This document shows positions 16,096 through 26,536 of a DNA stretch of 64,000 bases, piece after piece. The stretch comes from Candidatus Methylomirabilis sp. GTDB lineage: Bacteria > Methylomirabilota > Methylomirabilia > Methylomirabilales > Methylomirabilaceae. How positions within the stretch are numbered: position 1 is the first letter of the stretch; every line of letters begins with the position of its first letter. Position numbers and translations under genes: made by a program. The notes under the pieces are model-generated. The model was not told the DNA's origin. It ran no database searches and worked only from the letters and a program-made list of their open reading frames with translations. The stretch covers positions 1-64,000 of the forward strand of contig NZ_JAQUOY010000005.1 in NCBI RefSeq assembly GCF_028716865.1, written 5' to 3'.

Positions 16096-19000
16096 CCGCG
16101 TTCGGCTTCAAAACGTTCGCCGAGAAGGTCGAGGTGGCCTTCGAGCCTGGCGTGACGGCCATTGTCGGCCCGAACGGCTGCGGCAAGAGCAACCTCTCCG
16201 ACGCGATCCGTTGGGCCCTCGGCGAGCAGAGCGCAAAGCTGCTGCGCGGCGATCGAATGGACGACCTGATCTTTGCCGGCAACAGCGCCAGGAAACCGCT
16301 TGGCATGGCAGAGGTCTCTCTGATCTTCACTGATAACTATGGCAACATCCCGACGGAATTTCATGAGGTGACGGTCACCCGTCGATTGTATCGTTCCGGT
16401 GAGAGCGAGTACCTCCTGAATCACGTTCCCTGCCGGCTGCGCGATATTACCGATCTGTTCCTGGATACCGGGTTAGGGAGTGAACCGTATGCCCTGATCG
16501 AACAAGGGCACGTCGGCGACATTATCAGCGCCAAGCCATCCGAGCGGCGAGTCCTGATTGAGGAAGCTGCCGGCATCATGACCTACAAGGTCCGGAAGAA
16601 ATCTGCGCTTGTTAAGCTGGAGGCGGCGGAGCAAAACCTGCTCCGGGTGAGTGATATCATCCGGGAGGTGGAGCGGCAAAAGAACTCCCTCAAACGACAG
16701 GCGACCAAGGCGGAGCGTTATCGCACCTACCAGGACCGGGCGCTTGAGCTCAAAGGTTTTCTCAAATTTTCCGAATTACAACAGTTGGGGCAACAACTCT
16801 CACTGCTCCAGGACTGCACGACGGCAGCACAGGGCGAGGTGGATGCGGTGCAGGCCGCAGTGGTTACCGTAGAGGCCGAACAGGAGGCCGTACGAATCCG
16901 CGAGTTGGAGCAGGAACAGGTCAGGGCTGCCTCGCAGGAGCGCCTACACGAACTGAGAAGTCAACTGTCTCGCGATGAAGCCGAGCTCAACCATCTGCGA
17001 CAGATGCTGAATGAATCAGCGCTTCGGAAAAAGGAGCGACAGGACCGCTCGGCACACCTGCAGAGTCGACGCGTAGCCTTGGCACAACAGGAGGCTGAAG
17101 CCGGAGCGCAGGAACAGCTTCTGGCCAGCGAGCTACAGGCCAGCCGCGCGCAACTCGACCTTAAGTCTTCGGAATTACATGCGCTGGAGGAGATGATCGC
17201 GGAGATGGCGCGAGCGCTTGAGGCCAAACGACGGCGTCTCGTCCAGGATACGGCAGTTCTGGCAGACCGTCGTAACCACCTGACCGGCCTCCGAGAGCGA
17301 CAACGCCTCTACGGCACACAGCATGATCTGGCCGTCGAGCGCAAGGCTCGGATCGAGCAGCAGGATCGCGACCTCGTCCCCCTGGAGGAGGCACAGCACG
17401 CCGTCATCGAACGCGCGGTCGAACAACTGACCTTACTGCAGGCAGAGCGGCAGGAACTCGCCAGACAGACGGCGGAGGAGGAAACTGCACGGGAGGCCAG
17501 TAAGCCTCAACTGGACGCGATCCGGGAGGAGTCAGCCAAGCTGCGCAGCCGCTTGACTTCGCTCATCGAACTCAGTCAAAGCTTCGAAGGGTATGTCGAT
17601 GGCCACCGGTACCTGCTCCAGCAAAAAACCCAGGGCGAGACAAGACTCGAGGGGTTGCGGAATTCACTGGCTGAGTTGCTTGAGGTGCCTGCTCAGTACG
17701 AGCGCGCTATCGAAGCACTGCTCGGCGATGCCTTGCAGGGTCTGGTGATGCAACGGCCGGAAGACGTCAAAGAGGCCATTCGATTGCTCACCGAGCGAGG
17801 ACAGGGTCGCGCAACCTTCCTTCTTCTCCCCGAAGCGATCGGCGATCGGCGATCGGCGGTCCGCGCTCAGGACGGGACGGCCGCAGCCCGGCTGCGTGAG
17901 ATGCTTCCTTCCTCAGGCGCTTCGGTCGAGGGTCTTGCGCTTGATCTGATCCGCTGCGCCGAATGCGATCGGCCGCTGGTGGAAGCCCTGCTCGCCGACG
18001 GGGTCATCGTCCGAGAGCTGTCCGATGCGCTCGCTCTCAGCGCCTCTCTCCCCTCCCCGTTTGCGATAGCCACGCTCACCGGCGAGGTCGTCACCAGTCG
18101 GGGAATCATCGCCGGTGGTCCTGGAGGAGGTTCCGGTATCCTTCCACGACGACGGGAAATCGCCCGACTTCAGGGTCGCGTCCGGGAGTTGCACGATAAC
18201 CTTCAGGCGGTCGAAGCCTCATGGGAAGCGTCCTGTCGCCGCTCAGCACATTTTGCGGAATCGTTGGAGTTACTGAACCAGCGCCTCCACGAACTGGAGA
18301 TTGATCGTCTCAAGGGGGAGGCGTCGTTCTCTCATACGAGTGCGGAACGGCGCCGTCTCTTACAGCAGATCGAGGTGCTGACCTATGAAGTCAAGAGTCA
18401 TGAGGAGGACGCTCGTGTACTCGCCGAGGAGATCCACACGCTCGAGGACGCCCTTTTGGCGCTCCAGGGACGAGACCAAGCTGCTCAAATCGAAATCTCT
18501 CAGCTCGAAACCGAGGCAGTCGCCCGACAACAGGAACGGGACGGTCTCATTCGGGAGGTGGGGGAATGCCGCGTCCATCTTACGGCGCTGCAAGGCCAGC
18601 GAGAGATCTTGACTCGTGGCCTTGCCAGAACGGTCGAAGAGCTGGGACAGGTGAGGGGCGAGCTGGAGTCGCTCGAAGGCGAGCTCGCCGAACAACAGCT
18701 TCGAGAAACGAAGATGGAGGCCGCCGTGATACAGCTTCAGGAACGGCTGACTTCCCTGGTTGAGGAGGAGCAGGCGGCGCATCGGCTTGTCGTTGCACAG
18801 GACGAGGCGCGCCGAGAATTGAGCGAGAGACGCCAGTCCATTGACGAACGCCTTCGGGGGCTGAAGCAGTCGCTCGCAGAAAAGCAACAGGCCTGGAGTG
18901 ACGCGGCGATCCGTCTCGCCGAACTGCGAAACACCATCTCGCTCCTTGAGGAGGCGCTGAAGGAAGAAGGACCTCACGAGGTGGAGGCTATTGCGCTGCG

Positions 19001-19679
19001 ACTCTCCAGCAGCGGCCTTGATGTCGAAGCGGCCAACAGTGAACTCGCGGATCTTACGGCCAAGATTGCTGAGCTGGGCGCGGTCAACATGGCTGCCTTG
19101 GAGGAATATCAGGAACTGGCTGAGCGGCACCGCTTCCTCTCCGCTCAGGTCGAAGACCTCTCATCATCTGCTCACTCACTCCGAACAGCCATTTCGGAGA
19201 TCAACCACACCATTCAACAGCGGTTCAGCGAGACACTCAAGACCGTAGCCGGCCATTTGGATCGATTGTGGAGTTGCCTCATCCCGGGAGGCCAGGCGTC
19301 TCTCACCTTAGTCGAACCCGCTCCTGGGGAGCAGGAGGAGCCAGGCGTCGAGATGGTCGTTCGGATTCCAGGTAAGCGCGCCACCCTCAATCTGCTGTCC
19401 GGAGGCGAGAAAGCGCTGGCCGCGCTGGCGCTCCTGCTGGCGCTGTTTCACACGCGCCCCAGCCCATTCTGCCTACTTGACGAGGTTGATGCCCCCCTCG
19501 ATGATGCGAATGCCGAGCGTTTTGCCTCGCTCCTGAAGGAAATGGCTGCAAGCGCCCAGTTCCTCCTCATCACTCACAACAAGCGGACGATGGCGACCGC
19601 CGACCTCCTGTACGGAGTCACTATGGAAGAGCACGGCGTTTCGAAACTCCTCTCTCTTCACATGGGCCGAGCCGCCTGA
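16077..19679 (+). CDS. smc: Chromosome segregation protein SMC
   Basis: A 1200-residue structural-maintenance-of-chromosomes ATPase that compacts and segregates DNA with ScpA and ScpB. Walker A GPNGCGKSNLSDAIRWALGE is near residue 32. Two long coiled-coil arms rich in Glu, Gln, Leu and Arg flank a hinge around residues 510-680 (LEVPAQYERAIEALLGDALQG … GGPGGGSG). The C-terminal head has the signature LLSGGEKALAALALL and Walker B CLLDEVDAPLDDAN. Length is normal. ftsY follows after ten bases. Confidence 0.97.
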   Translation: MRLLRLTAFGFKTFAEKVEVAFEPGVTAIVGPNGCGKSNLSDAIRWALGEQSAKLLRGDRMDDLIFAGNSARKPLGMAEVSLIFTDNYGNIPTEFHEVTVTRRLYRSGESEYLLNHVPCRLRDITDLFLDTGLGSEPYALIEQGHVGDIISAKPSERRVLIEEAAGIMTYKVRKKSALVKLEAAEQNLLRVSDIIREVERQKNSLKRQATKAERYRTYQDRALELKGFLKFSELQQLGQQLSLLQDCTTAAQGEVDAVQAAVVTVEAEQEAVRIRELEQEQVRAASQERLHELRSQLSRDEAELNHLRQMLNESALRKKERQDRSAHLQSRRVALAQQEAEAGAQEQLLASELQASRAQLDLKSSELHALEEMIAEMARALEAKRRRLVQDTAVLADRRNHLTGLRERQRLYGTQHDLAVERKARIEQQDRDLVPLEEAQHAVIERAVEQLTLLQAERQELARQTAEEETAREASKPQLDAIREESAKLRSRLTSLIELSQSFEGYVDGHRYLLQQKTQGETRLEGLRNSLAELLEVPAQYERAIEALLGDALQGLVMQRPEDVKEAIRLLTERGQGRATFLLLPEAIGDRRSAVRAQDGTAAARLREMLPSSGASVEGLALDLIRCAECDRPLVEALLADGVIVRELSDALALSASLPSPFAIATLTGEVVTSRGIIAGGPGGGSGILPRRREIARLQGRVRELHDNLQAVEASWEASCRRSAHFAESLELLNQRLHELEIDRLKGEASFSHTSAERRRLLQQIEVLTYEVKSHEEDARVLAEEIHTLEDALLALQGRDQAAQIEISQLETEAVARQQERDGLIREVGECRVHLTALQGQREILTRGLARTVEELGQVRGELESLEGELAEQQLRETKMEAAVIQLQERLTSLVEEEQAAHRLVVAQDEARRELSERRQSIDERLRGLKQSLAEKQQAWSDAAIRLAELRNTISLLEEALKEEGPHEVEAIALRLSSSGLDVEAANSELADLTAKIAELGAVNMAALEEYQELAERHRFLSAQVEDLSSSAHSLRTAISEINHTIQQRFSETLKTVAGHLDRLWSCLIPGGQASLTLVEPAPGEQEEPGVEMVVRIPGKRATLNLLSGGEKALAALALLLALFHTRPSPFCLLDEVDAPLDDANAERFASLLKEMAASAQFLLITHNKRTMATADLLYGVTMEEHGVSKLLSLHMGRAA

Positions 19680-19689
19680 GAGAAGAAGA

Positions 19690-20640
19690 TTGACTCTGCT
19701 GACGAACGACTCCCCACGCCAGGGCCTGTTTAAACGACTTGTATCCGGACTCGCTCGAACCCGCCAAGGATTGGTGGGGCAGATTGAACGGCTATTCGGC
19801 ACCAGTGCCCCCAGTGCCGAGCATCTGGAGACGCTGGAAGAGCTCCTGATCGCCGCCGATTTTGGCCCTGCACTGGCGCAACAACTCATAACGCCCCTTC
19901 AGGAGCGTCTCAGCCGCCGTGATCTCAGCAACATGGACCAAGTAGAAGCCGCCCTCAAGCGTGGTATCCTTGCTGTCCTCAACGAAACCGCACCGCCCTC
20001 TTTATCCAAGGACCCTCAGACGAAACCGCAGGTCCTGCTTTTTCTCGGAATCAACGGGTCCGGGAAGACCACCACCATCGGGAAGTTTGCGAACCGCCTC
20101 ATCAGTAACGGCGGACTCGTGGTGTTAGCCGGAGCCGACACCTTTCGGGCGGCGGCTATCGAGCAGCTTCAACTGTGGGGCCGACGTGTGGGCGCCGATG
20201 TCATCTGCCACCAGGCCGGGGCCGATCCCTCTGCGGTGGTGTTCGATGCCGTCCAGGCCGCCTGCGCACGCGGCGCCAGCCACCTGCTTATCGATACGGC
20301 CGGCCGCCTGCACACCAAACGGAACCTGATGGAGGAGTTGAAGAAGATCCAGCGAGTCATCTCGCGTCAGATGCCGGACGCGCCTCACGAACGGATCCTG
20401 GTACTCGATAGCACCTCCGGCCTGAACGCACTGGTCCAGGCGAAGCACTTTCACGAGGCTGTGGGACTGACGGGTCTGATCCTGACCAAGCTGGACGGTA
20501 CCGCAAAAGGGGGCGTCGTGGTCGCGATCGCCGATCAGTTGAAACTCCCGATCACCTTCGTCGGCCTGGGCGAGGGCGTTGACGATCTGCAGCCGTTTGT
20601 CCCGGAAACCTTCACGGACGCCCTGTTCGCACGGTCCTAA
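19690..20640 (+). CDS. ftsY: Signal recognition particle receptor FtsY
   Basis: A 316-residue SRP GTPase that docks ribosome-nascent-chain-SRP complexes at the membrane. The N domain (about 1-100) lacks the long acidic extension of E. coli FtsY. The G domain shows GINGSGKTTTIGKFANRL, GADTFRAAAIEQLQLW, LIDTAGRLHTKRNLMEEL, TKLDGTAKGGVVVAI and GLGEGVDDLQPF. It begins at a TTG ten bases after the smc stop with an AGAAGAAG upstream; no ATG is nearby that would keep the N domain. Confidence 0.95.
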   Translation: MTLLTNDSPRQGLFKRLVSGLARTRQGLVGQIERLFGTSAPSAEHLETLEELLIAADFGPALAQQLITPLQERLSRRDLSNMDQVEAALKRGILAVLNETAPPSLSKDPQTKPQVLLFLGINGSGKTTTIGKFANRLISNGGLVVLAGADTFRAAAIEQLQLWGRRVGADVICHQAGADPSAVVFDAVQAACARGASHLLIDTAGRLHTKRNLMEELKKIQRVISRQMPDAPHERILVLDSTSGLNALVQAKHFHEAVGLTGLILTKLDGTAKGGVVVAIADQLKLPITFVGLGEGVDDLQPFVPETFTDALFARS

Positions 20641-20664
20641 TCCCCCACCCGTTCCGTTTTCGGC

Positions 20665-20694
20665 TTGACACCCACCTTGACCCAATGCTAGGGT
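20665..20694 (+). promoter_or_regulatory. Candidate promoter of the riboflavin operon
   Basis: TTGACA (20665-20670) is followed after 18 bases by TAGGGT (20689-20694). It lies in the gap before ribD. I looked for an FMN riboswitch in this gap; the space is too short and its conserved boxes are absent. Confidence 0.3.
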
Positions 20695-20742
20695 AACTGC
20701 ATGTAATTCCTCAGAAAGTCCGCTTTCCCTCATTGAGGCCAG

Positions 20743-21858
20743 ATGTTCAGTCCTGACGACGAGCTATTCATGCGGCGTGCCCTTTCTCTTGCGGCAAAGG
20801 GGTACGGACGCACAAGTCCCAACCCAATGGTGGGTGCGGTGGTGATGCGGGACGGCTGCATCATTTCCGAGGGATACCATGCGCGAGCCGGCGAGCCACA
20901 CGCAGAGGTGATGGCGTTGGAGAGCGCGGCCGGGGCGGCGAACGACGCCGACCTCTATGTCACGCTTGAGCCGTGCTGCCATCACGGTCGAACCCCACCA
21001 TGCACCGATCGGATTATTCAAGCCGGCATTCGTCGGGTCGTTATTCCAACCCTTGATCCTAATCCGCTCGTCTCCGGCAGAGGCGCGCAAATGCTGCGCG
21101 CGGCAGGGATTATCGTCGAGCTTGGGCTGTTGTCAGAAGAAGCGGCGAGCCTCAACGAAGCCTTTGTAAAATTTATCAAACGTCGCATCCCGTTTGTGCT
21201 CCTCAAGGCCGCAATCAGCCTGGACGGTAAGATTGCCACCCGGACCGGAGACGCTCGGTGGATCTCCGGGGAACGCTCGCGCGAGCATGTGCACGCGATG
21301 CGGGATCAGGTGGACGCGATCATCGTCGGGATCGGGACGGTCCGGCGCGACAATCCCAGGCTTACAACCAGGCTCCAAGAGGGCGGGCGCGACCCGATCC
21401 GGGTCATCGTAGATGGACTCGGTACGCTGCCGCTGGATGCGCAGGTCTTTCAAGCCGGTGCCGCCTCGCGAACCTGGGTCGCCGTCGCCTCCGATGCGCC
21501 CGCTGAGCGAATTAGAGCCCTGCTTCGCCGTGGACTAACGGTACTCGAAGCTGGCGACTCCCATGGACGGGTTCGCCTTACACACCTCCTGAAACTCCTC
21601 GGCGAGCGCGAGGTGACAAGTGTGATGATTGAGGGCGGAGAGGGTATCTTCACCTCTGCCATTGAAGAGGAGATCGTCGATAAGTTCCGTCTCTTTGTGG
21701 CCCCCCTGCTGGTGGGAGGGAAGACCGCCCCAAGCCTTTTCGGGGGAGCAGGCGTTGAAGAGATCAGCCATGCCTTCCGGCTGCATCGCTTGCGCATGGA
21801 ACAACTGGAAGACGACCTGTTGATTGAAGGATACCGCTCGAGGCATGAAGAAACCTAA
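20743..21858 (+). CDS. ribD: Bifunctional riboflavin deaminase/reductase RibD
   Basis: RibD deaminates the pyrimidine product of GTP cyclohydrolase II and then reduces its ribosyl side chain. The 371-residue protein has the N-terminal zinc deaminase domain (HAEVMALE, then LEPCCHHGRTPPCTD) and a C-terminal reductase domain from about residue 145 (LKAAISLDGKIATRTGDARWISG, DAIIVGIGTVRRDNPRLTTR, MIEGGEGIFTSAIEEEIVDKF). It opens the operon ribD-ribE-ribBA-ribH-nusB, with gaps of only 12-36 bases. Confidence 0.96.
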   Translation: MFSPDDELFMRRALSLAAKGYGRTSPNPMVGAVVMRDGCIISEGYHARAGEPHAEVMALESAAGAANDADLYVTLEPCCHHGRTPPCTDRIIQAGIRRVVIPTLDPNPLVSGRGAQMLRAAGIIVELGLLSEEAASLNEAFVKFIKRRIPFVLLKAAISLDGKIATRTGDARWISGERSREHVHAMRDQVDAIIVGIGTVRRDNPRLTTRLQEGGRDPIRVIVDGLGTLPLDAQVFQAGAASRTWVAVASDAPAERIRALLRRGLTVLEAGDSHGRVRLTHLLKLLGEREVTSVMIEGGEGIFTSAIEEEIVDKFRLFVAPLLVGGKTAPSLFGGAGVEEISHAFRLHRLRMEQLEDDLLIEGYRSRHEET

Positions 21859-21870
21859 TAAGCCAACGGG

Positions 21871-22521
21871 ATGTTTACCGGACTGATCGAAGAGGTAGGC
21901 CAAGTCCAGCGAGTGCGCCGGGAAGGCGCCATCGCGAAGCTTGCCATTACAGGGCAACAGATCGCCTCTTCCCTCGCCATCGGGGACAGCATTGCGGTCG
22001 ATGGGGCCTGCCTCACGGCTACAAGAACGACGCCTCCCCTGTTCGAGGCTGATCTGTCCGAGGAGACCTTGGCGCGTACAACCCTAGGAGAGCTCCGGAT
22101 CGGCGATCCCGTGAACCTGGAACGGCCCTGCCGACCGACGGATCGACTCGGAGGTCACTTCGTCACCGGCCATATCGACGGGGTCGGAACCATCCGCGAG
22201 ATACGCCAGACCGGGGGGATGTGGTGGTTCTCAATCGCGTACCCTGAGGCGCTGCGGCCTCTGCTTGTGGAAAAGGGATCTGTCGCGGTGGGTGGAATCA
22301 GCCTGACGGTAGCCGATCTGGACAATCGCTCTTTTGGGGTAGCCATCATTCCCCATACCTATTATCGTACCACGCTGGAGAGGAAGCAGGTCGGGCGGCG
22401 GGTCAACCTGGAAGCGGACCTGCTTGGAAAATACGTCGTCCGATATCTTGAGGGACTCGGACCCCTCACGAGGAAGGCGGGGCTCACCGAATCGCGACTC
22501 CGGGATCTGGGGTTCGTTTGA
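21871..22521 (+). CDS. ribE: Riboflavin synthase alpha chain
   Basis: Riboflavin synthase dismutates two 6,7-dimethyl-8-ribityllumazine molecules to riboflavin. The 216-residue protein begins with the diagnostic [12 protein letters not shown]. It contains two lumazine-binding repeats: [11 protein letters not shown] in the first, and [13 protein letters not shown] with [13 protein letters not shown] in the second. It lies between ribD and ribBA. Confidence 0.96.
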   Translation: MFTGLIEEVGQVQRVRREGAIAKLAITGQQIASSLAIGDSIAVDGACLTATRTTPPLFEADLSEETLARTTLGELRIGDPVNLERPCRPTDRLGGHFVTGHIDGVGTIREIRQTGGMWWFSIAYPEALRPLLVEKGSVAVGGISLTVADLDNRSFGVAIIPHTYYRTTLERKQVGRRVNLEADLLGKYVVRYLEGLGPLTRKAGLTESRLRDLGFV

Positions 22522-22541
22522 GCCGTGCCCACGGAGTAGCC

Positions 22542-23756
22542 ATGGAGAAAGCGATCCATTTTCATACCATCGAAGAAGCGATACGAGACCTGCGCGACGG
22601 CAAGATGATACTCGTCGTCGACGACGACGATCGGGAGAACGAGGGCGACCTCACGATGGCCGCGGAGAAGGTGACGCCGGAGGCGATCAACTTCATGGCC
22701 ACGCAGGGGCGAGGGTTGATCTGTATGCCCGTCATCGGCGAGCGGTTGGATCAGCTCGGCATCTCGCCGATGGTCACGGACAACACCTCCCCCCACGAGA
22801 CTGCTTTCTGCGTGTCCGTCGATGCCAGACATAAGGTGACAACTGGAATTTCAGCCTACGACCGGGCGATCACGATCCAAACCATCATCGACCCCAAGGC
22901 GACAGCCGACGATCTCACCAGCCCGGGGCACACTTTTCCACTCCGCGGACGAGATGGAGGGGTGCTGACGCGCGCAGGGCATTCCGAGGCCGCTATTGAC
23001 CTCACCAGACTGGCCGGCTTGTACCCTGCCGGGGTAATCTGCGAGGTCATGCACGACGATGGAACGATGGCCCGCACACCGGAACTGCATCGTTTCGCCC
23101 GCAAGCATGATTTGAAGTTAATCACCGTGAAAAGCCTGATCGAATTTCGATTGAAGCGGGAGCGATTCGTCAGTCGCATTGCCACGACTACGCTGCCGAC
23201 CCCATACGGCCGATTTACCGCGATCCTGTATAACAGTCAGATTGAGAATAAACACCATCTGGCCTTGGTCATGGGGGAGATCAATGCGGTTGAAGAGACG
23301 CTGGTGCGGGTCCACTCCGAGTGCCTCACCGGCGACGTCTTCGGCTCCCTTCGATGCGATTGCGGACCGCAGATGGATAAGTCGCTCGAGCTGATTGCCA
23401 ACGAGGGAAAGGGGGTCTTTCTGTATATTCGACAGGAAGGTCGGGGCATCGGCCTCGAGAACAAGCTGCGCGCGTATGAGTTACAGGATAATGGCCTGGA
23501 CACGGTAGAGGCCAATGTGAAACTGGGGTTCCAACCCGATCTCAGAGAGTATGGGATCGGCGCTCAGATCCTGTCTGACCTTGGATTGTGCAATATCCGG
23601 CTACTGACCAACAATCCACGAAAGATCGTCGGGCTCGAGGCGTACGGTCTCCATGTGGTGCAGCGGGTCCCTATCGAGATTCACCCTAACATTGAGAACC
23701 GTGCGTACCTGCGAACCAAGCGCGAGAAGCTCGGCCACCTGCTCGAAACGGTATAA
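22542..23756 (+). CDS. ribBA: Bifunctional DHBP synthase / GTP cyclohydrolase II
   Basis: The N-terminal half makes 3,4-dihydroxy-2-butanone 4-phosphate from ribulose 5-phosphate; the C-terminal half opens GTP. In this 404-residue protein the RibB half shows [18 protein letters not shown], a TGISAYDRA segment and TSPGHTFPL. The RibA half shows [18 protein letters not shown] (zinc cysteines) and [22 protein letters not shown] chose the ATG at 22542, five bases after GGAG, rather than a TTG at 22518 overlapping ribE. Confidence 0.96.
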   Translation: MEKAIHFHTIEEAIRDLRDGKMILVVDDDDRENEGDLTMAAEKVTPEAINFMATQGRGLICMPVIGERLDQLGISPMVTDNTSPHETAFCVSVDARHKVTTGISAYDRAITIQTIIDPKATADDLTSPGHTFPLRGRDGGVLTRAGHSEAAIDLTRLAGLYPAGVICEVMHDDGTMARTPELHRFARKHDLKLITVKSLIEFRLKRERFVSRIATTTLPTPYGRFTAILYNSQIENKHHLALVMGEINAVEETLVRVHSECLTGDVFGSLRCDCGPQMDKSLELIANEGKGVFLYIRQEGRGIGLENKLRAYELQDNGLDTVEANVKLGFQPDLREYGIGAQILSDLGLCNIRLLTNNPRKIVGLEAYGLHVVQRVPIEIHPNIENRAYLRTKREKLGHLLETV

Positions 23757-23778
23757 TAGTCAGCATGGGAGGGGTGCG

Positions 23779-24243
23779 GTGAAGACGACCGAAGGGATAT
23801 ACCAAGCCAGAGGATTTCGATTCGCCCTTGTGGTGAGTCGGGTGAACGAGTTGATCGCCAACCGGTTGCTGGAGGGGGCGCTTGACTGCCTGCTCCGCCA
23901 TGGCGCGGAGGATGGCGACCTGCACCTGGTGAAGGTACCGGGCGCCTTTGAGCTGCCGTACGCAGCCAAGCGCCTGGCTGTCTCGAACCGTTACGACGCG
24001 ATCATCGCGCTGGGCGCCGTCATCCGAGGCGCCACCGCACACTTCGAATACGTCGCGGGGGAGGCCGCGAAGGGAATTGCGGCGGCCAGTCTCGACACGG
24101 GGGTGCCTATTATCTTTGGCGTTATCACCGCCAACACGCTGGATGAAGCGATCGAACGGGCCGGGACCAAGGGCGGCAATAAAGGGTTCGAGGCGGCGCT
24201 CTCAGCGATTGAAATGGCCAACCTCTTCGCCCAACTCAAATAG
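23779..24243 (+). CDS. ribH: 6,7-Dimethyl-8-ribityllumazine synthase
   Basis: RibH joins the products of RibD and RibB to form the lumazine precursor of riboflavin and assembles into icosahedral or pentameric shells. The 154-residue protein contains [48 protein letters not shown] (catalytic His) and [17 protein letters not shown]. It starts at a GTG about six bases after GGGAGG. Confidence 0.95.
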   Translation: MKTTEGIYQARGFRFALVVSRVNELIANRLLEGALDCLLRHGAEDGDLHLVKVPGAFELPYAAKRLAVSNRYDAIIALGAVIRGATAHFEYVAGEAAKGIAAASLDTGVPIIFGVITANTLDEAIERAGTKGGNKGFEAALSAIEMANLFAQLK

Positions 24244-24279
24244 TGTACAAGCGAGAGGGTTGTACCTACAACACCGACA

Positions 24280-24717
24280 ATGGGTAAACGTCACCGCGCC
24301 CGGGAACTCGCGCTCTCGCTCCTGTATCAGCTTGAATTTTACCCACTGGAGGCCTTTGAGGAGCAGTATCAGGCCTTCTGGGGAGAGCACCCCGTTAAAC
24401 CAGAAACCCAATCGCTGGCTGAGGAGTTGGTCAGAGGCACCCTCGACCACCGAAAGTCGATCGATGAACTGCTCTCCTCGCATGTCGAACACTGGATCCT
24501 CTCGCGGCTGGCGCTCGTGGATCTTTGCATCCTTCGATTAGCCGCGTTTGAGCTGCTCTTTTACGGAAAGACGCCCTGGAAGGTCGCGATCGACGAAGCG
24601 ATCGAGTTGGCGAAGGCATTTGGGGGAAAAGACTCTGGCGCCTTTGTCAACGGGGTCCTGGACAAGCTCTCCGCCTTCGCCAAGGACCGCTCCACCGCCC
24701 CCCTGATGGAAACGTAG
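24280..24717 (+). CDS. nusB: Transcription antitermination factor NusB
   Basis: A 145-residue all-helical protein that binds boxA RNA with ribosomal protein S10 during rRNA antitermination. It has the opening KRHRARELALSLLYQLEF, the ILRLAAFELLF segment, the FYGKTPWKVAIDEAIELAKAFGG block and the final FVNGVLDKL. The ribH-nusB order is very common. The gene ends convergently with fabF; no clear terminator was found in the 144-base gap. Confidence 0.95.
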   Translation: MGKRHRARELALSLLYQLEFYPLEAFEEQYQAFWGEHPVKPETQSLAEELVRGTLDHRKSIDELLSSHVEHWILSRLALVDLCILRLAAFELLFYGKTPWKVAIDEAIELAKAFGGKDSGAFVNGVLDKLSAFAKDRSTAPLMET

Positions 24718-24861
24718 GCGCTCGCCCCTCACACCCATCAACAGTCAATAGGATAGGAAATGCGGTATGACTATACGCCTGTCCTGGGACTAATCGGCTG
24801 GTTCTGACGTCCTGGTTCTGTCAAAAGCGATGTAGTGGAGGCTTAGCAGGAAAGATGCTCG

Positions 24862-26097
24862 CTACGGATACTGCTTGAAGACTAGGGTAGCATTGGTTCC
24901 GCCAAATCCGAACGAGTTGCTGACGGCGACCCGCACCTCAGCGTGGCGTGCTCTGTTTGGGACGTAGTCAAGATCACATTCAGGGTCCGGCTCATCGTAG
25001 TTGATGGTCGGCGGGATCACGCCATGGTGGAGGGTCAGCACGGTGGCCACCGATTCGATACCCCCAGCGGCGCCCAAGGGGTGTCCGGTCATCGATTTGA
25101 TGGAGCTCACCGCCAGTCGATAGGCGTGATCTCCAAATACCTTCTTGATCGCCTTAGTCTCGGCGGCATCGCCTGCTGGCGTTGATGTTCCGTGGGCATT
25201 GATGTAATCCACCTCTTCCGGCTGGAGCCGAGCAGACTCCAGCGCGAGGACCATCGAGGCGATCGCGCCGGCCCCTTCCGGCTCTGGTGCAGTCATGTGA
25301 TAGGCATCAGCCGACATCCCGTAGCCGGCTAACTCGGCATAAATCCTGGCGCCGCGCTCCAGCGCATGATCCAACTCCTCAAGAATCAGGACGCCCGCGC
25401 CCTCCCCCATCACGAAGCCATCGCGTCCCTTATCGAACGGTCGGCTGGCGCGCTGCGGCGCATCATTTCTGGTGGACAGAGCCTTCATGGCGGCGAATCC
25501 TCCGATCGTCAGCGGAGTGATGACGGCCTCTGTTCCACCCGCAAACATCACATCGGCCATCCCTCGCCTGATCAGTTCGAACGAGTCACCAATCGCATGA
25601 TTCCCTGTCGCGCAGGCAGTCGAGACGCATGAATTAGGTCCGCGGAGTCCGAAGCGTATGGCGATATGACCGGAGGCCAGGTTCGTGATAATCGAGGGAA
25701 TGAAGAAGGGACTGATCCGGCCAGGTCCTTTTTCCAGCAACGTCTTATGCGTTTCCTCCAGGGCGGGGATTCCGCCCATGCCGGTGCCGATAAGGACACC
25801 AATGCGACTTCGTTCAACATCCTTTACCGTGAGCTGGGCGTCACCCACCGCCATAATGGCGCCGGCCAAGGCGTAGTGGATAAACCGGTCCATCTTCTTG
25901 ACCTCTTTCTTCTCCATATAGAGAAGCGGGTCAAATCCCTTGACCTCTGCAGCGATCTTCGTATCGTGGCAACCGGCGTCGAATCGAGTGATATGGTCGA
26001 TCCCTGAGACCCCGTTGACCAGGTTATCCCAGAAGGTTTCGACACCGATGCCGTTTGGCGCTACTACGCCCAACCCTGTCGCGACGACTCGCCTCAT
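24862..26097 (-). CDS. fabF: 3-Oxoacyl-[acyl-carrier-protein] synthase II
   Basis: Elongating ketoacyl-ACP synthase of type II fatty-acid synthesis. The 411-residue protein carries the Cys-His-His triad in [29 protein letters not shown] and [16 protein letters not shown], and ends with [15 protein letters not shown] chose the ATG at 26097, giving the usual [12 protein letters not shown]; an ATG at 26112 adds five residues. It is the last gene of the plsX-fabHDG-acpP-fabF cluster. Confidence 0.96.
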   Translation of the reverse strand: MRRVVATGLGVVAPNGIGVETFWDNLVNGVSGIDHITRFDAGCHDTKIAAEVKGFDPLLYMEKKEVKKMDRFIHYALAGAIMAVGDAQLTVKDVERSRIGVLIGTGMGGIPALEETHKTLLEKGPGRISPFFIPSIITNLASGHIAIRFGLRGPNSCVSTACATGNHAIGDSFELIRRGMADVMFAGGTEAVITPLTIGGFAAMKALSTRNDAPQRASRPFDKGRDGFVMGEGAGVLILEELDHALERGARIYAELAGYGMSADAYHMTAPEPEGAGAIASMVLALESARLQPEEVDYINAHGTSTPAGDAAETKAIKKVFGDHAYRLAVSSIKSMTGHPLGAAGGIESVATVLTLHHGVIPPTINYDEPDPECDLDYVPNRARHAEVRVAVSNSFGFGGTNATLVFKQYP

Positions 26098-26149
26098 AGC
26101 CTCATGTCCCAAGCGCCCACCAATGGCTTACGCATACAGATTGCCGATT

Positions 26150-26210
26150 TTCGATTAACGGATTAAAATCCCCGATCACCAATCCGCAATCAACAATGAA
26201 CAGGTAGGCC
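26150..26210. repeat. AT-rich low-complexity intergenic repeat
   Basis: Short variants of GATTGGTGATCGGGGATTTT and GATTAACGGATTAAAATC are strung together between acpP and fabF. The stretch reads like the simple dispersed repeats in other gaps of this window and is not coding. Confidence 0.35.
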
Positions 26211-26217
26211 AGCCATG

Positions 26218-26463
26218 TCACGCGGGATGCGCCTTGATATGTGCGATAGCGTCTTTCACGGTCACGATCTTCTCAGCCTCCTCGTCAGGGATCTCGATAC
26301 CAAACTCCTCCTCCAGGGCCATTACCAACTCCACCGTATCAAGCGAGTCGGCGCCCAGATCTTCGACGAAAGAAGCCTCCGGCGTCACCTCGGTCGCATT
26401 AACGCCCAATTGGTCCACGATAATCTTCTTGACCCTCTCCTCGATCTCCATCACGTCAGCCAT
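26218..26463 (-). CDS. acpP: Acyl carrier protein
   Basis: An 81-residue acidic carrier that holds fatty-acyl intermediates on a phosphopantetheine arm. The attachment serine lies in the hallmark [20 protein letters not shown]. Helix 1 ([15 protein letters not shown]) and the C-terminal [11 protein letters not shown] are typical. It lies between fabG and fabF; AcpS for its activation is encoded at 1275-1661. Confidence 0.97.
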   Translation of the reverse strand: MADVMEIEERVKKIIVDQLGVNATEVTPEASFVEDLGADSLDTVELVMALEEEFGIEIPDEEAEKIVTVKDAIAHIKAHPA

Positions 26464-26536
26464 CGTCCCCCCTCTCTCCCCGGTCCCTGTCTGCCGCCAG
26501 GCAGGTCAGTACCGCCTTATAGATTACGCTCGCATC

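Noticed and set aside
20641-20742. FMN riboswitch before the riboflavin operon
   Set aside because: The gap is only about 100 bases and the conserved FMN aptamer boxes are not seen.
24718-24861. Bidirectional terminator between convergent nusB and fabF
   Set aside because: I could not find a stem with a T-tract on either strand in this gap.
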